Below are positions 34,942 through 42,643 of a stretch of DNA of 64,000 bases, one piece after another (the stretch's first letter is position 1; each line of letters opens with the position of its first letter). Location: positions 129,156-193,155 of the forward strand of contig SUZR01000004.1 in assembly GCA_015059845.1 (NCBI GenBank). Reading direction: 5' to 3'. Origin of the DNA: Rikenellaceae bacterium. GTDB lineage: Bacteria; Bacteroidota; Bacteroidia; Bacteroidales; Rikenellaceae. Position numbers and translations under genes: made by a program. The notes under the pieces were generated by a model, which saw only the letters and a program-made list of their open reading frames with translations, had not been told where the DNA came from and did no database searches.

Positions 34942-35694
34942 ATGAGAAAAAAGATTGTTGCAGGTAACTGGAAGATGAACACTCTCCCCGCTGAGGGCGT
35001 TGAGTTGGCAAAGAACGTAGTAGCTGGTCGCGGCGAGGTTTGCGAGTGCGTAAACTTCATCGTATGTCCTCCCTTCACACACCTTTCACAGGTTGTTGAG
35101 GCTGTTAAGGGCTCATCTATCGCTGTAGGTGCGCAGGATTGCGCTACCGAGGCTAAGGGTGCTTACACAGGCGAGATTGCTGCCTCTATGATTGCTGCAC
35201 TCGGTTGCGAGTACGTTATCTTGGGCCACTCTGAGCGTCGCCAGTACTACGGTGAGACCTCTGAGACTTTGAACAAGAAGATGGTTCAGGCTTACGCTAA
35301 CGGCCTGAAGCCTATCTACTGCGTAGGTGAGAGCCTCGACGAGCGTAAGGCAGGCAAGCACTTCGACGTTTGCAAGCAGCAGATTGAGGAGGTAGTGTTC
35401 AACCTTACTGAGGAGCAGTTCGCAAACCTTGTAATCGCTTACGAGCCCGTGTGGGCTATCGGTACAGGTGAGACCGCTACCGCTGAGCAGGCACAGGAGA
35501 TTCACGCTTACATCCGCGAGGTATTGGCATCTAAGTTCGGCGCAGCTGCTGCTGAGTGCCCCATCCTCTACGGTGGCTCTTGCAAGCCCTCAAACGCTGC
35601 TGAAATCTTCGCTAAGGAGGATGTTGACGGTGGCCTTATTGGTGGTGCAGCTCTTAAGGCTGAGGATTTCCTTGCTATTGGTAAGGGCTTCTAG
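34942..35694 (+). CDS. tpiA: Triosephosphate isomerase
   Basis: 250 residues. Opening MRKKIVAGNWKMNT with catalytic Lys, electrophile His in YVILGHSERR, catalytic Glu in IAYEPVWAIGTG and the terminal GGSCKPSNA...GGLIGGAALK phosphate loop. Strong codon bias like pgk. It interconverts dihydroxyacetone phosphate and glyceraldehyde 3-phosphate. Followed by a dispersed element and a strong terminator. Confidence 0.98.
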   Translation: MRKKIVAGNWKMNTLPAEGVELAKNVVAGRGEVCECVNFIVCPPFTHLSQVVEAVKGSSIAVGAQDCATEAKGAYTGEIAASMIAALGCEYVILGHSERRQYYGETSETLNKKMVQAYANGLKPIYCVGESLDERKAGKHFDVCKQQIEEVVFNLTEEQFANLVIAYEPVWAIGTGETATAEQAQEIHAYIREVLASKFGAAAAECPILYGGSCKPSNAAEIFAKEDVDGGLIGGAALKAEDFLAIGKGF

Positions 35695-35716
35695 TCTACG
35701 AAAATTAGCATAACGG

Positions 35717-35804
35717 GCTCTTTTGGCGTCTGGCTTGCGCCGCAAATGCTCACATACGCCGAGTATGCTCCGCTTTGCGTCACTGCGACCAGCCTCAAAA
35801 TAGC
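35717..35804 (+). repeat. Dispersed ~88-bp palindromic element, copy 5
   Basis: Near-identical to copy 4: TTTTGGCGTCTGGCTTGCGC...GACCAGCCTCAAAATAGC. A fragment AACTGTCTAATAAGGTGATTTTGGCGT at about 35830-35857 is a broken further copy. Confidence 0.85.
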
Positions 35805-35884
35805 CTCGTCAAACAAATTTTTCGGTGGAGAAACTGTCTAATAAGGTGATTTTGGCGTTTCTCTACAACCCGCACCTTATATAA

Positions 35885-35921
35885 AAATACCGCAATCCGA
35901 AAGGGTTGCGGTATTTTTTTT
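35885..35921 (+). terminator. Intrinsic terminator after tpiA
   Basis: AAATACCGCAATCC / GGGTTGCGGTATTT stem, loop GAAA, then eight T. The flanking A-run could also serve the opposite strand. Confidence 0.88.
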
Positions 35922-35924
35922 GTT

Positions 35925-36030
35925 ATTATAGGTGTTATAAGTGTTATAAGTGTTATAAGTGTTATACCTTATCCTATTATACCTATAATTCCTATAACAC
36001 CTATAGCACCTATAACACCTATTACTCCTA
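35925..36030. repeat. 9-bp-unit hairpin, copy R12 (largest)
   Basis: Left arm ATAGGTGTT-ATAAGTGTT-ATAAGTGTT-ATAAGTGTT-ATA, short loop, right arm TATACCTATAATTCCTATAACACCTATAGCACCTATAACACCTATTACTCCTA. The left arm has a homogenised run of three identical units, the mark of recent unit duplication. Confidence 0.92.
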
Positions 36031-36457
36031 CCTCCCCCTTCCTGCAAAAAAACGGCCGCGTCCCAGATGGGGCGCAGCCGACCAGCAATCAAAAAACCAT
36101 ATTCTACAAAAAGAGTATTTCCTTTTCTATTTATCGCTCCTGTGCGCCAGCCTATTGGTCTTTTAGGCGCTCTATGGGAGCCATCGCGAGGTGAGCAGTG
36201 CGCTGTTGCACTTAAAACGTTTCCGAAGTCCCGTATCAATCAGAATTGTCGCGTTATTCAGATTGTCACGTTATTCGTCTGCGTTGGCGCCGTGCTGTGC
36301 GCCCTGCTATGCCTGCGATTGCACGGGACACGTCCCGCGCAACAACGAAGTGTTGTTACCCTCGGCTGTGGGGTCGTTGCTCCCCGTAGCCCTTCGTTGT
36401 TGTTACTCGCCGCCGTACAACTGACGGCGAGCCTTTAGTCTATTTTTAATTCTATGT
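36031..36457. other. Non-coding, hairpin-rich region between convergent genes
   Basis: No credible gene. From 36324 to 36431 three perfect inverted repeats are nested or adjacent: CGGGAC/GTCCCG (36324-36337), CAACAACGAAG/CTTCGTTGTTG (36340-36350 with 36392-36402) and CTCGCCG/CGGCGAG (36406-36412 with 36425-36431). It could be a structured RNA or the remains of a repeat element. Open frames here lack normal codon use. Confidence 0.4.
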
Positions 36458-36478
36458 GGAAAGGAGTCCGAAGACCCC
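36458..36478 (-). terminator. Possible terminator of the FadL-like gene
   Basis: Minus-strand GGGGTC-TTCG-GACTCC stem (one wobble) followed by only TTTCC, 12 bp past the stop codon. Confidence 0.5.
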
Positions 36479-36490
36479 GTTTCTTCTTTA

Positions 36491-37930
36491 TTAGCGGCCG
36501 AACTTAAGGTCCAAACCGATACCCCAAGCGTGTGATGTACGGTTGTAAACATCAGTAAAGTTGATGCCTGATGCTGCACCCGTAGCAACTACATCCTTGT
36601 CGTAGATTGTGGGCATATAACCTGCGTTGATGCGTACTGCGTCGCAAATCTTGTATGCCAAACCAACACCTACTGACCAAGATGAGATTGAGAAGTTCAT
36701 ATCTGAGTATGCGTTCTCGTTGAGCTGGAGAGCTGTGCGCTGTGTACCAGCCGATACCAACAGACGGTCGGTGATAGACCACTCAACACCCAACATATAC
36801 TCGTTGGTGTTACCCTCTACGCAGGGTGTGAATGAGTTCTCAGCATCCTTGTCGAAGAAGTGGTGCCACTCGGCAGTAACCTTCACGGGGCCGAAGTGAC
36901 GGCTTACAGCTGCTGCCAACAGGGCGGGAGTCTCCGACTTAACCTTTGAGCCATCGGCGAAGATACCGTTGATTACGGGGTCCTTGGCAGACACCTCAGC
37001 AGACTCAATCTCGAGCTCGGTGCCCATCTTGAACTCATACTTGATAGATGCATCCCACTTGCCCTTGTGCAGAGCAACGGCCAAGATGGGGCTGATAGAT
37101 GTACCCTTCTGCTTAACATCGAGGATGTGGTCAGAGGTGAGTGCTGCGTACTTTGCAGCCTCGCCAGCGAGTGCGGGGTTAATCTGACCCAACATCTGGC
37201 CTGCAGCGGTGAAGAACTGAGCTGCGCCCATCATCTGGCCATTGAGGCCCATAGCTGCCAATGTGGGGTTAACCTGAATACTCTTCATATGGCCCTCGTA
37301 GCTGTTGCTTGTAACGCCTACACGCAACTGAGCAGCTACTGACAACCAGTCGGTGATACGGAATGCAGCACCAACGTTGAATGCCAAGGTCATTGACTTA
37401 CCCATAAGGTACATATCCATATTGTACTTGTCAGCCGACAAACCCATTGCGCCACCCAACTGAGAGATAGCACCGGGCAATACTGAGAACTGACGCTCGA
37501 ATGAACCCAAGCCGTCGTTGAACTCCAACGAACCGCCACCGCCGTTCACGCCTACGCCAGCCATTACAGCCCAACGGTTGTGCTTCCACGCGAAGTGAAC
37601 GCTGGGAATCAGCGGAGAGAATACCTCACCCTTGAAATCCTTTGTCATACCGTTGTTACCTGCGCCCATAGCGAAGGGAGCGAAGGTTGAGGTGATTGTA
37701 CGAGTCTGCTTTGCCATCTGGTCGTTGATACCGATGTGGAAACCGTTTGACATAAATACAACACCTGCGGGGTTGTTGTAAACGGCGTCAGAGTCGAGTG
37801 ATGTACCGCGAGCGATGCTACGCAAGAATGCTGCGCTCTGGTTTGTGTTAGTCAACAGACCACCTGCTACTGCCTCGTTTGCGATGGTCAAAGCCGCGAT
37901 GGCCAAAATAAATCTGTAAAGAATCTTCAT
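36491..37930 (-). CDS. FadL/OmpP1-type outer membrane transporter
   Basis: 479 residues from ATG 37930. Signal peptide (FILAIAALTIANEAVAG) followed by GGLLTNTNQSAAFLR and DAVYNNPAG, the N-terminal hatch signature of FadL-family porins, then a 14-strand barrel ending WGIGLDLKFGR. These proteins take up hydrophobic compounds such as fatty acids. The coding sequence is biased like highly expressed genes. Its leader contains a 12-bp perfect stem. Confidence 0.88.
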   Translation of the reverse strand: MKILYRFILAIAALTIANEAVAGGLLTNTNQSAAFLRSIARGTSLDSDAVYNNPAGVVFMSNGFHIGINDQMAKQTRTITSTFAPFAMGAGNNGMTKDFKGEVFSPLIPSVHFAWKHNRWAVMAGVGVNGGGGSLEFNDGLGSFERQFSVLPGAISQLGGAMGLSADKYNMDMYLMGKSMTLAFNVGAAFRITDWLSVAAQLRVGVTSNSYEGHMKSIQVNPTLAAMGLNGQMMGAAQFFTAAGQMLGQINPALAGEAAKYAALTSDHILDVKQKGTSISPILAVALHKGKWDASIKYEFKMGTELEIESAEVSAKDPVINGIFADGSKVKSETPALLAAAVSRHFGPVKVTAEWHHFFDKDAENSFTPCVEGNTNEYMLGVEWSITDRLLVSAGTQRTALQLNENAYSDMNFSISSWSVGVGLAYKICDAVRINAGYMPTIYDKDVVATGAASGINFTDVYNRTSHAWGIGLDLKFGR

Positions 37931-38031
37931 ATTTAATTTCTTTTCTTTTGACACATCCACGTTGCGATTGCTGATACAACGTCGATGCGTTTGTTAATAT
38001 TGGTTTTTTGATTTTCTCGTTTACTGTATGC

Positions 38032-38104
38032 CTTGTGTCGTAAGTTTTCACGCGGGCCGTATGTGGCATTTTAATTTTTGTTACAGCTTTTATTACGACA
38101 CAAG
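38032..38104 (-). promoter_or_regulatory. Structured leader of the FadL-like gene
   Basis: CTTGTGTCGTAA (38032-38043) and TTACGACACAAG (38093-38104) form a perfect 12-bp stem around a 49-nt interior, within the presumed 5' leader, ending about 100 nt before the start codon. The interior has no strong hairpin. Could be a regulatory RNA element or a large operator-like palindrome; no known class recognised. Confidence 0.45.
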
Positions 38105-38416
38105 ACAAGAGATAAGAGCAAAGCCTCATCACTCGGCTGCAAAAGTCAAATAATTTTTCGGAATGGCAAAATTTATGTGGTTAAGACCCCCTTGCAGGTA
38201 TGAATTCCCGATTTAGGGTGACGAATGGACCCATTTTGTGGCGAAAATACCCCTTAAAATGTCCTTCTCGCGAACTTCTCTGTTCAATCTCTACACCCCT
38301 AAACCCCTGTGCCAAAGCCCCAAAACAGCGCAAAAAAGAGGATAATACTCTCAATAAGCCATTTGCCAAAGCTCTGTCACGATGTTTATATATTAAATTA
38401 AAAATAACGTTTAAAC
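38105..38416. other. Intergenic DNA upstream of the TIR gene
   Basis: No gene recognised. The segment near 38140-38165 probably holds the FadL-like promoter on the minus strand (GACTTTTGC, a weak -7 box). Rightwards the sequence becomes AT-rich, entering the island. Confidence 0.35.
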
Positions 38417-38447
38417 ATTGCTATATATCAAAAAAAAGTTATCTTTG
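38417..38447 (+). promoter_or_regulatory. Promoter of the TIR gene
   Basis: ATTG (38417-38420), 19-bp spacer, TATCTTTG (38440-38447). Predicted start about 38454, leader about 58 nt. A host-type promoter in front of an otherwise foreign-looking gene. Confidence 0.65.
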
Positions 38448-38511
38448 TTGATATGCAGTATAGAGAGACCTCGGGTAATAATACTACACATCTCAAATAT
38501 TAAATAGAGAT

Positions 38512-40185
38512 ATGAGAAAATATGATATTTTTATAAGTTATCGCAGAAAAGGCGGATATGAAATTGCGAAGCATTTATATGATATACTTTGCAAGGATGG
38601 ATATATCGTAAGTTTTGACATTGATACGCTAAAAAGTGGCGATTTTGATGTTGAATTATTGACTCGTATCGACAATGCTAAGGATTTTATTGTTATCTTT
38701 GATAAACAATCATTATACAGATGTGTAGAGAATCCATTAGACAATAATGATTGGCTAAGAAAAGAATTATCTCACGCATTAAAGACCAAAAAAAATATCA
38801 TCCCAATTTTTGCCTATGATTTTGTTTTTCCAGAAGAACTTCCATCTGATATTGTAGGAGTTAAAAGTAAAAACGGCATCATATACGAAAAGACGGGATT
38901 TGATGACATGTATCGCAAACTGTTGTCATTCCTCAAGTCTAAACCGACAAATAAAATTCGCAGATATTTTTTAAGTTTTTGCGTAGTGCTTATTATTGCT
39001 ATCTGTTATTTCTTTGTGCCTGTTAATAACAAGACTACGACTGATATATCACATGTTAATAGAAAAAACATTATAATGAATGTTTCTGTTCTTGATACAA
39101 TGTATGTCAGGACTGACGAAGTTATCTCGAAACATATCAGTTATAATGACTATGTAGGGGTCGATTCTATGGATGGGATAGGCCCATTCTATGATAAATT
39201 TCATTACATTGACACATTGCGTAGTGATACATTATGCATATTCCCATACGGTGAGTATGTTGGAGATTATTATAAAAATGATAGTATAGCAATCACTAGC
39301 CCTGTTTTTTTGGGATTAGGAGAGGATGAGTACACCAATACCCACTATCCAACTCTCGATGTTACAATCGTAAACAACTCTGATCAGACTATTGTAATCA
39401 ATGATTTATTAATCGATGTTGAAGAAAGTTACATAACCCCCAACCCTTTTGTTATAGTTGAAGAAACTGCAGGAACGATATGGCTTCATGATCGAGGATG
39501 GCAACATTGGGATAATGCTACATTGCGATTTTCGTTATTGGGAGAAAATGAAATTTTTGATGGAAAATATAAGTACGAAAGAACTATTTCTAAAACAGAT
39601 AGCACTTCTACTTCTATGATGCAATATATCATAGATTATGGAATAGATTATAATAGTATTGGAGAGAAGATACAAATAGGGAGTTTTGACGAGAACGATG
39701 GCGTTCCTTATTGGAGTCCTTATAGTTCAGATGGTGAAATGTTGTCATATGAGTTCCTGAATCAATTGTTATACCCTGCCATTTTAGAGAAGGAAGAACA
39801 TCATTACCACGATGAAGAAGGTGGTGATGAAATATATGTCAATTATAAAGATCCTTATCTAATTCTAAATGGAGAATTAACTTTCGACAATAAAAAATCT
39901 TATAAAATTGGAGGTAGAATACGTATATTGACATCAGAGGGATATGGAGCACCGTACCTTGAATGCTCGAGAGTATATAACGTTAAGCTAAAAGACGAAG
40001 GCAAAAATTACGTTATCAAGTATCCCGTTGGACATTACCTAAAAGCAGGAGATGTAGATCGCATTATTATACAACTTGCCGCAGATAAAACGTCTCATCA
40101 TAAATTTAGAGTAAGATTAGATAATGTAAACGGAGAAGAGATATCAACAGATCCTGTAAATCTATTATTGTTCAAATATAATTAA
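38512..40185 (+). CDS. TIR domain, single transmembrane helix, large beta-rich ectodomain
   Basis: 557 residues. N-terminal TIR domain (about 1-140): YDIFISYRRKGG (box 1), DIDTLKSGDFDVELLTRI, and DWLRKELSHAL with Glu85 in the usual place of the NADase glutamate. After basic KPTNKIRR comes one helix (about 152-170, YFLSFCVVLIIAICYFFVP). The positive-inside rule puts TIR in the cytoplasm and the C-terminal ~385 residues, rich in predicted beta strands, in the periplasm. The ectodomain resembles nothing I know. Codon use and AT content differ sharply from all neighbours, suggesting recent transfer. It may be a sensor-effector that depletes NAD+; not proven. Confidence 0.82.
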   Translation: MRKYDIFISYRRKGGYEIAKHLYDILCKDGYIVSFDIDTLKSGDFDVELLTRIDNAKDFIVIFDKQSLYRCVENPLDNNDWLRKELSHALKTKKNIIPIFAYDFVFPEELPSDIVGVKSKNGIIYEKTGFDDMYRKLLSFLKSKPTNKIRRYFLSFCVVLIIAICYFFVPVNNKTTTDISHVNRKNIIMNVSVLDTMYVRTDEVISKHISYNDYVGVDSMDGIGPFYDKFHYIDTLRSDTLCIFPYGEYVGDYYKNDSIAITSPVFLGLGEDEYTNTHYPTLDVTIVNNSDQTIVINDLLIDVEESYITPNPFVIVEETAGTIWLHDRGWQHWDNATLRFSLLGENEIFDGKYKYERTISKTDSTSTSMMQYIIDYGIDYNSIGEKIQIGSFDENDGVPYWSPYSSDGEMLSYEFLNQLLYPAILEKEEHHYHDEEGGDEIYVNYKDPYLILNGELTFDNKKSYKIGGRIRILTSEGYGAPYLECSRVYNVKLKDEGKNYVIKYPVGHYLKAGDVDRIIIQLAADKTSHHKFRVRLDNVNGEEISTDPVNLLLFKYN

Positions 40186-40353
40186 CATTGCATAACCGAC
40201 CATTCGCATTGGTCATCCTCGCTCAAGCAGCATCTGCGTTAGGGTTGGAGGGTAAGGCCTCTCGACCTAGTGTGGCGATTACTGTAGCTCCCAGTAACTG
40301 GGGCGCACCGATGTCAACTGATTTTCGGGCGGCACGGGTGGCCACAGGAAACT
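40186..40353. other. Unexplained 168-bp segment after the TIR gene
   Basis: GC content returns to host level here. An open frame exists on the plus strand (MHNRPFALVILAQAASALG...) but lacks a promoter, homologous look or credible codon use. No hairpin terminator for the TIR gene is seen. It may be the scar of the insertion that brought in the TIR gene. Confidence 0.3.
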
Positions 40354-41289
40354 CTATTTTGTCTGCTGGAAGAGCCAATCCCTTACGCCCTCCAATTTAT
40401 AGCCGCAGTCGAACGACCACATATGCTCAATGCCGGGTTTGCCATTGGGGATAACGCTGCCCTCGGTAAAGACGATGAAGTTGTGGTTATATCCCTTTGC
40501 GAGCAGCTCCTGAACGTACCTCTCCTGCTCGGCCTGGGGCAGCTTGGCACTCCACTCGGCTGTGCCGACCTCCACGCCCTTCGATATGAGCAGTTGCTTG
40601 AGCGCCTCCATACCGATGGGTGCCTTCTTGTCACCCGCGCCAACCACGTAGCAGAACTTATCATCGACAAAGTGCCCCATCTTCGCAGCGTCCCACTGGC
40701 ACGCAACATAGAGCGATGCGGCGAACAAGTCGGGGTGGGTGATGTTGAAGTAGAGCGACATCATACCTCCCATCGACTGCCCCGTAGTGTACAATCTATT
40801 GCGGTCGATATTATATTTATTCGCAATCTTATCCAGCAGGCGGAGCGTCATCTCCACCTCATACGAGGTCTCGCCCTCGTCGGTTACGGTGCGTGTCGTA
40901 TATTGGGGTACGAGAACAAAGCAGGGGTGCTTGGCCTGCGCCTCGGCCGTAACCCACACCAAAGCTCCATAGCCCTGCGTGAGGGGTTGCAGAACGCCCT
41001 TGTTTACGGTACTGCCATCGGCAATGAAGAGCAGCAGAGGGTAGCTCTTGTTCTTGTCGTAACCCTCTGGGACATAGAGGTTATACTCCATCGTCTTCCC
41101 CGTCTGCTTATCCCGAAACTTCAGTTGCTGAAACTTTGACAGATTCTCAGCCAGCAGTCGCTGCAGCTGCGCATCATCGCTCTTATCCATCTCGCCTCCA
41201 TTTCCGCCCGAATTAGGTTGTGCAATGCAGTTTATGCAGAGCATTGACAACGTAACCACGGCCACCCACACTTTAGATAATTTTGTCAT
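40354..41289 (-). CDS. Secreted alpha/beta-hydrolase, esterase type
   Basis: 311 residues. Signal segment ending CINCIAQP (possibly a lipoprotein, Cys about 21), then an alpha/beta-hydrolase fold with YPLLLFIADGS, nucleophile elbow GQSMGG and a late catalytic His in GIEHMWSFD. It resembles the PHB-depolymerase/feruloyl-esterase-like group of peptidase S9-related esterases, acting on an ester in the periplasm or at the surface; substrate unknown. Single-gene unit. Confidence 0.85.
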   Translation of the reverse strand: MTKLSKVWVAVVTLSMLCINCIAQPNSGGNGGEMDKSDDAQLQRLLAENLSKFQQLKFRDKQTGKTMEYNLYVPEGYDKNKSYPLLLFIADGSTVNKGVLQPLTQGYGALVWVTAEAQAKHPCFVLVPQYTTRTVTDEGETSYEVEMTLRLLDKIANKYNIDRNRLYTTGQSMGGMMSLYFNITHPDLFAASLYVACQWDAAKMGHFVDDKFCYVVGAGDKKAPIGMEALKQLLISKGVEVGTAEWSAKLPQAEQERYVQELLAKGYNHNFIVFTEGSVIPNGKPGIEHMWSFDCGYKLEGVRDWLFQQTK

Positions 41290-41385
41290 AATAATAATTA
41301 TATTTTAGATGTAATACCTTCCCTTTTCCTTCACCTAACAGCACAACGACACACGTGGTTACCTCTCGGCAACACGTACATCCTG

Positions 41386-41393
41386 CAAATAAA
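41386..41393 (-). promoter_or_regulatory. Possible -7 box of the esterase
   Basis: Minus-strand TTTATTTG (followed by CA) is one base off TAnnTTTG. The same 8-mer precedes the 49-aa gene (41665-41672), so the two may be controlled alike. Confidence 0.4.
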
Positions 41394-41418
41394 ACGATTA
41401 ATTATTATCCGAAACTAA

Positions 41419-41452
41419 GAAAAAAAAAGAGGCTGGCCCTCAGGCCAACCTC
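41419..41452 (-). terminator. Terminator of the 49-aa gene
   Basis: Minus-strand GAGGTTGGCC-TGA-GGGCCAGCCTC stem followed by TTTTTTTTTT. Lies 22 bp past the stop of the small gene. Confidence 0.9.
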
Positions 41453-41473
41453 TACACTTTAAAAAAATTAACC

Positions 41474-41623
41474 CTAAATTTTCTCTTTTAGAAACATCTC
41501 CCGAAGATAGCAGTCCATATAATACAGATCAGCCTCTTCGCATATCACTTGATTCATAAAGAGTCGGTCCTCGTCGGTGACCATTTCTGTCATTACTTTA
41601 CTGTCGATATCTTCCATAGGCAT
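41474..41623 (-). CDS. Small acidic protein, 49 residues, unannotated
   Basis: ATG at 41623 (or 41617) to TAG at 41474. The protein is acidic and Met-rich: it opens MPMEDIDSKVMTEMVTDED and continues through ICEEADLYYMDCYL to FLKEKI. It has its own strong terminator and a promoter-like sequence with a perfect 9-bp inverted repeat upstream, so it is a genuine transcription unit. It lies directly downstream of an ECF sigma factor on the same strand, 116 bp away. No family recognised. Function unknown; a regulator or membrane-peripheral peptide is possible. Confidence 0.6.
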   Translation of the reverse strand: MPMEDIDSKVMTEMVTDEDRLFMNQVICEEADLYYMDCYLREMFLKEKI

Positions 41624-41652
41624 TCCGTTTACCTAATAACGGCACCCGTGGC

Positions 41653-41675
41653 TGTTTTATTGTGCAAATAAAACA
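41653..41675. promoter_or_regulatory. Inverted repeat in the promoter of the small gene
   Basis: TGTTTTATT-GTGCA-AATAAAACA, a perfect 9-bp inverted repeat overlapping the -7-like TTTATTTG (minus 41665-41672). Could be an operator or a 5' end hairpin. Confidence 0.45.
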
Positions 41676-41739
41676 TTTTTTTCGACTTTTTTCGCTCTTT
41701 TCTCCGGCGCCGCCGTGTGGCGGCCGCCAAGCGTCGCAA

Positions 41740-42324
41740 TTAGCTAAGAATCAGGTTGTTCTCCTTAATCATCTTGCGCAGGTTGATCAGAGCGTAGCGC
41801 ATACGTCCCAGAGCCGTGTTGATGCTCACGTCGGTCTGGTCGGCAATCTCCTGGAAACTCAGGCCTGCGTAGTAACGCATCATAACCACCTCGCGCTGCT
41901 CCTCGGGCAGGAAGTCAATAAGGCGACGTACGTCGGCCTCAATCTGCTCCGAAACCATCTTATCCTCCACGGTACGCTCGGCGAAGCGCAGCGTGCCCAA
42001 CATATCGTAGCCTGCATCCGACTCGCTGATGGTGCGTGCGCTCTTCTGCGAGCGGAAGTAGTCAATAACCTGGTTGTGTGCGATGCGCAGCACCCACGAC
42101 AGGAACTTACCCGTATCGGCATAGCGTCCTTCGTCGATGACGCGGACAACCTTTATTAATGTCTCTTGGAGGATGTCGTCAGCCACGTCGCGGTCCTTAA
42201 CCATCATACGGATGTAGTCGCGGACGCGAGTAGAGTGTCTGTCGATAAGTAGGGATATGGCATCCCGATCACCTGATAGATAGCGATTAAGCAATACTTG
42301 GTCGCTTAACACTTGTGTGTTCAT
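41740..42324 (-). CDS. ECF-type RNA polymerase sigma factor
   Basis: 194 residues. Region 2 (YLSGDRDAISLLIDRHSTRV, DILQETLIKVV, SWVLRIAHNQVIDYFR) and region 4 (LPEEQREVVMMRYYAGLSFQEIADQTDVSINTALGRMR) are complete. No FecR anti-sigma or SusCD genes adjoin, so it is not the usual nutrient-uptake type; it resembles the conserved stand-alone ECF factor of Bacteroidales. It has its own promoter with near-consensus spacing. Confidence 0.93.
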   Translation of the reverse strand: MNTQVLSDQVLLNRYLSGDRDAISLLIDRHSTRVRDYIRMMVKDRDVADDILQETLIKVVRVIDEGRYADTGKFLSWVLRIAHNQVIDYFRSQKSARTISESDAGYDMLGTLRFAERTVEDKMVSEQIEADVRRLIDFLPEEQREVVMMRYYAGLSFQEIADQTDVSINTALGRMRYALINLRKMIKENNLILS

Positions 42325-42411
42325 ACTCTCCTAATTTAGTTAATGTTCAAAGAGTAGAAATTCTCAATAGGCAAATCGGTTTTAAGAGTTAAATAATTAA
42401 TTTTTCTGAGT

Positions 42412-42442
42412 GCAAGATACGCACTTTTTTCTAATCTGCAAA
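42412..42442 (-). promoter_or_regulatory. Promoter of the ECF sigma gene
   Basis: Minus-strand TTTG (42439-42442), exactly 19 bp, TATCTTGC (42412-42419; one mismatch to TAnnTTTG). Leader about 80 nt. Confidence 0.6.
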
Positions 42443-42637
42443 ATTTTTTGTTCCTATTTGCAGCAGACGGACCCCACTCGCGTGGTCAAAAAGTGCAAAA
42501 ATCGTACCCAAAAAGGACTTTTTACGGGGTGAAATGACTTTTTTCGAGGGTGAATTTTTTTGCGAAAAAATAATAAAATTTTGCTGCTGCGCGCCACTTT
42601 TCCTATAAAACCCATAGCCGCGACAACACTTATAGCC
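42443..42637. other. Intergenic DNA with decayed repeat R13
   Basis: Part of the 313-bp gene-free stretch between the sigma and MBOAT genes. Apart from the degraded 9-bp-unit remnant at 42601-42643 (CCTATAAAACCCATAG...ACAACACTTATAGC) nothing is recognised. Confidence 0.4.
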
Positions 42638-42643
42638 CTAAAA
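42601..42643. repeat. 9-bp-unit element, decayed copy R13
   Basis: CCTATAAAACCCATAGCCGCGACAACACTTATAGCCCTA keeps fragments of right-arm units (AACACTTAT-AGC) but has lost its left arm. It runs into the MBOAT stop codon. Confidence 0.55.

Noticed and set aside
36067..36438. 123-codon frame in the hairpin-rich region
   Set aside because: Starts inside repeat-derived DNA, unnatural composition, no promoter, and overlaps strong inverted repeats.
40188..40454. 88-codon plus-strand frame after the TIR gene
   Set aside because: Overlaps the esterase 3' end, no promoter or recognisable domain.
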